Notes under the pieces: generated by a model
Told to the model about the DNA's origin: nothing
The model's database searches: none
Seen by the model: only the letters and a program-made list of their open reading frames with translations
Program-made: the position numbers and the translations under genes
Part shown: positions 14,058 to 15,790 of the stretch, one piece after another
Numbering within the stretch: the stretch's first letter is position 1
Layout: the number at the start of each line of letters is the position of its first letter
Assembly (NCBI GenBank): GCA_025924295.1
Contig: JAICEG010000064.1
Coordinates: forward strand, 1 to 15,790
DNA: 15,790 nucleotides
Reading direction: 5' to 3'
From: Vicinamibacteria bacterium
Lineage (GTDB): Bacteria > Acidobacteriota > Vicinamibacteria > Vicinamibacterales > UBA2999

Positions 14058-14765
14058 CTAATCTATCTTCTGCGCGCGCCAGGGAGAACCCGGTCTCTCG
14101 GGAGGTTCTACGAACAGGACGATACGCCCCCCGCGCCAGTTCGGTCGCAGATGCTTGCCCACGTCGACCTCGTCGCCTGCGAACGCCTCGCCCGTGGTCG
14201 TGCGGATATCAGTGACCCCGCGGTCGCGTATCAACGCTACGGACTGCACTCCACTGAACTCGTCGGGCCACGGCCACACATTCACATGCACGATCCGTCC
14301 GTCATCGCCACCGGCGGCGAGCGCAATCGCGGCAAGTGCGCCGATGATCCCCTGGTTGGTCCCACCCAGGCCTTCGAGGTAACAGCCAGACGCCTCAGCC
14401 ACACGTCGGGCATCGGGCTGACTGACGACTTCAGTCTTTACCCGGGCAGCGAATGCGATCATGTCAGCGGACGCCGTCGCGGCCACCGCGAGACCGGGAT
14501 CGCTGCCCTCAACGAAGAACTCGCGCATCTCCTCGCGTACGCTGTCAATCAGTTCCCGGCGCGGGACGTGATCGCCATCGGGCAGCTGGATCGACGCCGA
14601 GCCATTCTGGCTGGTGTACGGAACGCGCGAGTCGAAGAACAGTTGGTGCCGGCACACGATCGCACCCCGCGCGGCGCGACCCAGCCGCCGGACGATCTTG
14701 CGCGCAAGCTGGTTGGTGCCTGGACTGCCGACGATGTCGGTGTCGTCGATGCCAAGGTAAATCAC
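14058..14765 (-). CDS. Bacterial relative of TiaS (tRNA agmatinylcytidine synthetase), kinase-like
   Basis: The GTG at 14765 overlaps the upstream stop as GTGA and places the first motif directly at the N-terminus, giving 235 residues; a further-upstream ATG would start inside the membrane-protein gene. GIDDTD (5-10) and the following GTNQLAR match the ATP-using TCKD domain of TiaS. VPYTSQNGSA (48-57) corresponds to the second conserved block. GTNQGIIGALAAIAL (135-149) matches the ferredoxin-like part. The OB-fold and zinc-ribbon regions that bind tRNA in full TiaS (about 400 residues or more) are absent. Archaea use TiaS to modify C34 of tRNA-Ile2; bacteria use TilS instead. A truncated TiaS-like protein in a receptor/transporter operon may therefore phosphorylate a small molecule. 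That last step is inference. Confidence 0.78.
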   Translation of the reverse strand: MIYLGIDDTDIVGSPGTNQLARKIVRRLGRAARGAIVCRHQLFFDSRVPYTSQNGSASIQLPDGDHVPRRELIDSVREEMREFFVEGSDPGLAVAATASADMIAFAARVKTEVVSQPDARRVAEASGCYLEGLGGTNQGIIGALAAIALAAGGDDGRIVHVNVWPWPDEFSGVQSVALIRDRGVTDIRTTTGEAFAGDEVDVGKHLRPNWRGGRIVLFVEPPERPGSPWRAQKID

Positions 14766-15379
14766 GGTTGCGGCCCGCGCGCCCTGCGTTCGTTGAAATG
14801 AAACCAGCACAGTGCGCCAAGCAGGCCGGCGAGGACTCCCGACAACGTATACGTCACCGACGCCTGCAGCCACCAGCTGTCGAACGGCCGCGCCCCTGCT
14901 TCATCGAGACCGAGGACCTTGAATACCGCCCGCGATCCGAGCGCGAGCGCGTTCGCCGCAACACCCGACAGCACCAGAGCAGCGTACACGCGCCAGCCGC
15001 CGCGGGCGTGGCGGACGGCGACATCCATCATCGGCCCGATGAGCGACAGGCTCACGATCGATCCCGATCCGTAACTCGCACCGCCTGTGGCAGACAGCAG
15101 CCACGCCGTGCCGACTGCTCCGACGCTCATCACCGAACCGACCAGATGGCGCGGCGCCAGCGACAAACCCAGCACCATCGGCAGTGCCGCAAGAACGATC
15201 GAGTGTCCGGGAATGCGCAGCGACAGCTTCACATACGCGACCGCCGCAGCGGCCGCGGCACCGCAGGTCAGGAGCAGTAACAATTCGGCCGCGGATATCC
15301 GTTGCCCCGTCCGGGCACGCGACGAAAAACGAGCCGCGCTAACGAGGCCATCATGAACGGCAAACCAGTCGTTGACCAT
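14762..15379 (-). CDS. Six-helix inner-membrane protein, ECF S-component-like
   Basis: This is a 205-residue protein with six predicted membrane segments near 29-50, 60-76, 79-98, 105-121, 130-152 and 171-193. The loop-helix IPGHSIVLAALPMVLGL and the conserved-looking SLSLIGPMMDVAV resemble substrate-binding S-components of energy-coupling-factor vitamin transporters in size, helix number and glycine/proline placing. I cannot name a ligand, and no ECF ATPase or T-component is in the window. AAGGA about 8 bases before the ATG at 15379 supports the start. The gene follows the TonB-receptor stop by 27 bases and overlaps the TiaS-like gene by 4 bases. The S-component idea is moderate; a membrane protein is certain. 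Confidence 0.8.
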   Translation of the reverse strand: MVNDWFAVHDGLVSAARFSSRARTGQRISAAELLLLLTCGAAAAAAVAYVKLSLRIPGHSIVLAALPMVLGLSLAPRHLVGSVMSVGAVGTAWLLSATGGASYGSGSIVSLSLIGPMMDVAVRHARGGWRVYAALVLSGVAANALALGSRAVFKVLGLDEAGARPFDSWWLQASVTYTLSGVLAGLLGALCWFHFNERRARGPQP

Positions 15380-15406
15380 GCCTGCTTCCTTCAGTCGGAG
15401 CTTGTC

Positions 15407-15790
15407 TCAATTCCCGTGTGCGCGCAGTGTCAGCACGGCCGCTCGCCCCTCACGGGGCAGACCATAGGATTGATCGTATAAGTCGTCGAAGAGATTCGTC
15501 ACGTCGAACGCAAGCTCGACGCGGCCGGACAGCTTCTGTGTGAATCCGACATCAACGAGCGTGAACCCGTCCACTTCCAATTGCACGGGACCACTGCCAC
15601 GCGAATCGTAGAGTTGCGAGCCCGTTTGATAGACCGCACCACGAACGGCCGAACGGGCAAACGGCGACCAGATCCATTCGAGGCTGCCGCGATGCCGCGG
15701 GCGCGTCTGCAGCGGGTGCGTCCCGTCATCGATCACGCTGACAGAGTGGAGATAGCTGTATGCACCGCGCAGATCCAGCCGCGGAATGCG
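15407..15790 (-). CDS. TonB-dependent outer-membrane receptor, C-terminal part
   Basis: Only the last 127 residues are present; the rest lies beyond the right edge. The pattern is that of the final strands of a TonB-dependent receptor beta-barrel. RIPRLDLRGAYSYLHSV is followed by PLQTRPRHRGSLEWIW, a GAVYQTGSQLYDS strand, and the diagnostic end FDVTNLFDDLYDQSYGLPREGRA. The family usually ends with an aromatic residue that the Bam machinery recognises; this protein instead ends LRAHGN, so the final strand may stop a few residues earlier. Receptors of this shape (for example BtuB-like) import vitamin B12, iron complexes or other scarce nutrients. It is the first visible gene of a four-gene minus-strand operon. 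Confidence 0.87.
   Translation of the reverse strand, partial: RIPRLDLRGAYSYLHSVSVIDDGTHPLQTRPRHRGSLEWIWSPFARSAVRGAVYQTGSQLYDSRGSGPVQLEVDGFTLVDVGFTQKLSGRVELAFDVTNLFDDLYDQSYGLPREGRAAVLTLRAHGN

Noticed and set aside
15231..15237. ACATACG, reverse complement of the hairpin loop found at 1206 and 1296
   Set aside because: It has no flanking inverted arms and lies inside the membrane-protein gene; a chance 7-base match.
13953..15280. Two overlapping plus-strand ORFs across the TiaS-like and membrane-protein genes
   Set aside because: Low-complexity Arg-rich translation and no motifs. The minus strand has coupled starts, Shine-Dalgarno sites and conserved motifs.
1..15790. CRISPR arrays, tRNA/rRNA genes, insertion sequences, attachment sites
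   Set aside because: No regularly spaced repeats, cloverleaf-like sequences, transposase motifs or target-site duplications were seen on either strand.

Overview
The window is high-GC DNA from a Gram-negative bacterium. Supporting signs are a TonB-dependent receptor C-terminus, many Sec-type signal peptides, Shine-Dalgarno-led genes, frequent GTG starts and strongly GC-ending codons. The gene content suggests a free-living soil or sediment heterotroph. It includes a DUF6152 protein, a secreted 'DDP..YT.PW' protein, a polyglycine-hydrolase-like serine hydrolase and a Cys-less CMD-like protein. Acidobacteriota (Vicinamibacteria-like) or a Steroidobacter-like gammaproteobacterium both fit. That placement is inference from gene families. 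I see no rRNA, tRNA, CRISPR array or insertion sequence.

Left part (1-6021, + strand). A serine hydrolase of the beta-lactamase fold with part of an N-terminal structural repeat enters from the left edge and is followed by a compact hairpin. A 174-bp spacer carries two further hairpins with an identical 7-base loop. Then come a flavin disulfide oxidoreductase and an aldo/keto reductase, 2 bases apart. After a 319-bp spacer (with a doubtful antisense 57-codon ORF) comes a six-helix membrane protein of the Gcr family, which databases call a 'site-specific recombinase'.

Middle part (6027-11027). Three tightly coupled minus-strand genes (Cys-less CMD-like, small cupin, arylsulfotransferase-like beta-propeller) run divergently from a ricin-lectin/alpha-beta-hydrolase esterase. 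Convergent to the esterase is the N-terminal stump of an M1 aminopeptidase, which ends before the zinc site. It diverges from a GNAT acetyltransferase across only 38 bp, which holds a palindromic -10 element readable on both strands.

Right part (11036-15790). A plus-strand operon joins a secreted protein of unknown function, a TIR/deoxyribosyltransferase-like domain fused to a TPR-S (TRAFs-binding) sensor, and a secreted DUF6152 protein. The fusion belongs to a class predicted to act in NAD-derived-signal immunity and is the most notable gene here. Facing it is a minus-strand operon: TonB-dependent receptor (cut by the right edge), six-helix ECF-S-like membrane protein, a short bacterial relative of the archaeal tRNA-modifying kinase TiaS, and a secreted PepSY-like protein. 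Receptor, inner-membrane protein and kinase-like protein in one coupled operon suggest an uptake-and-trapping system for an unknown nutrient.
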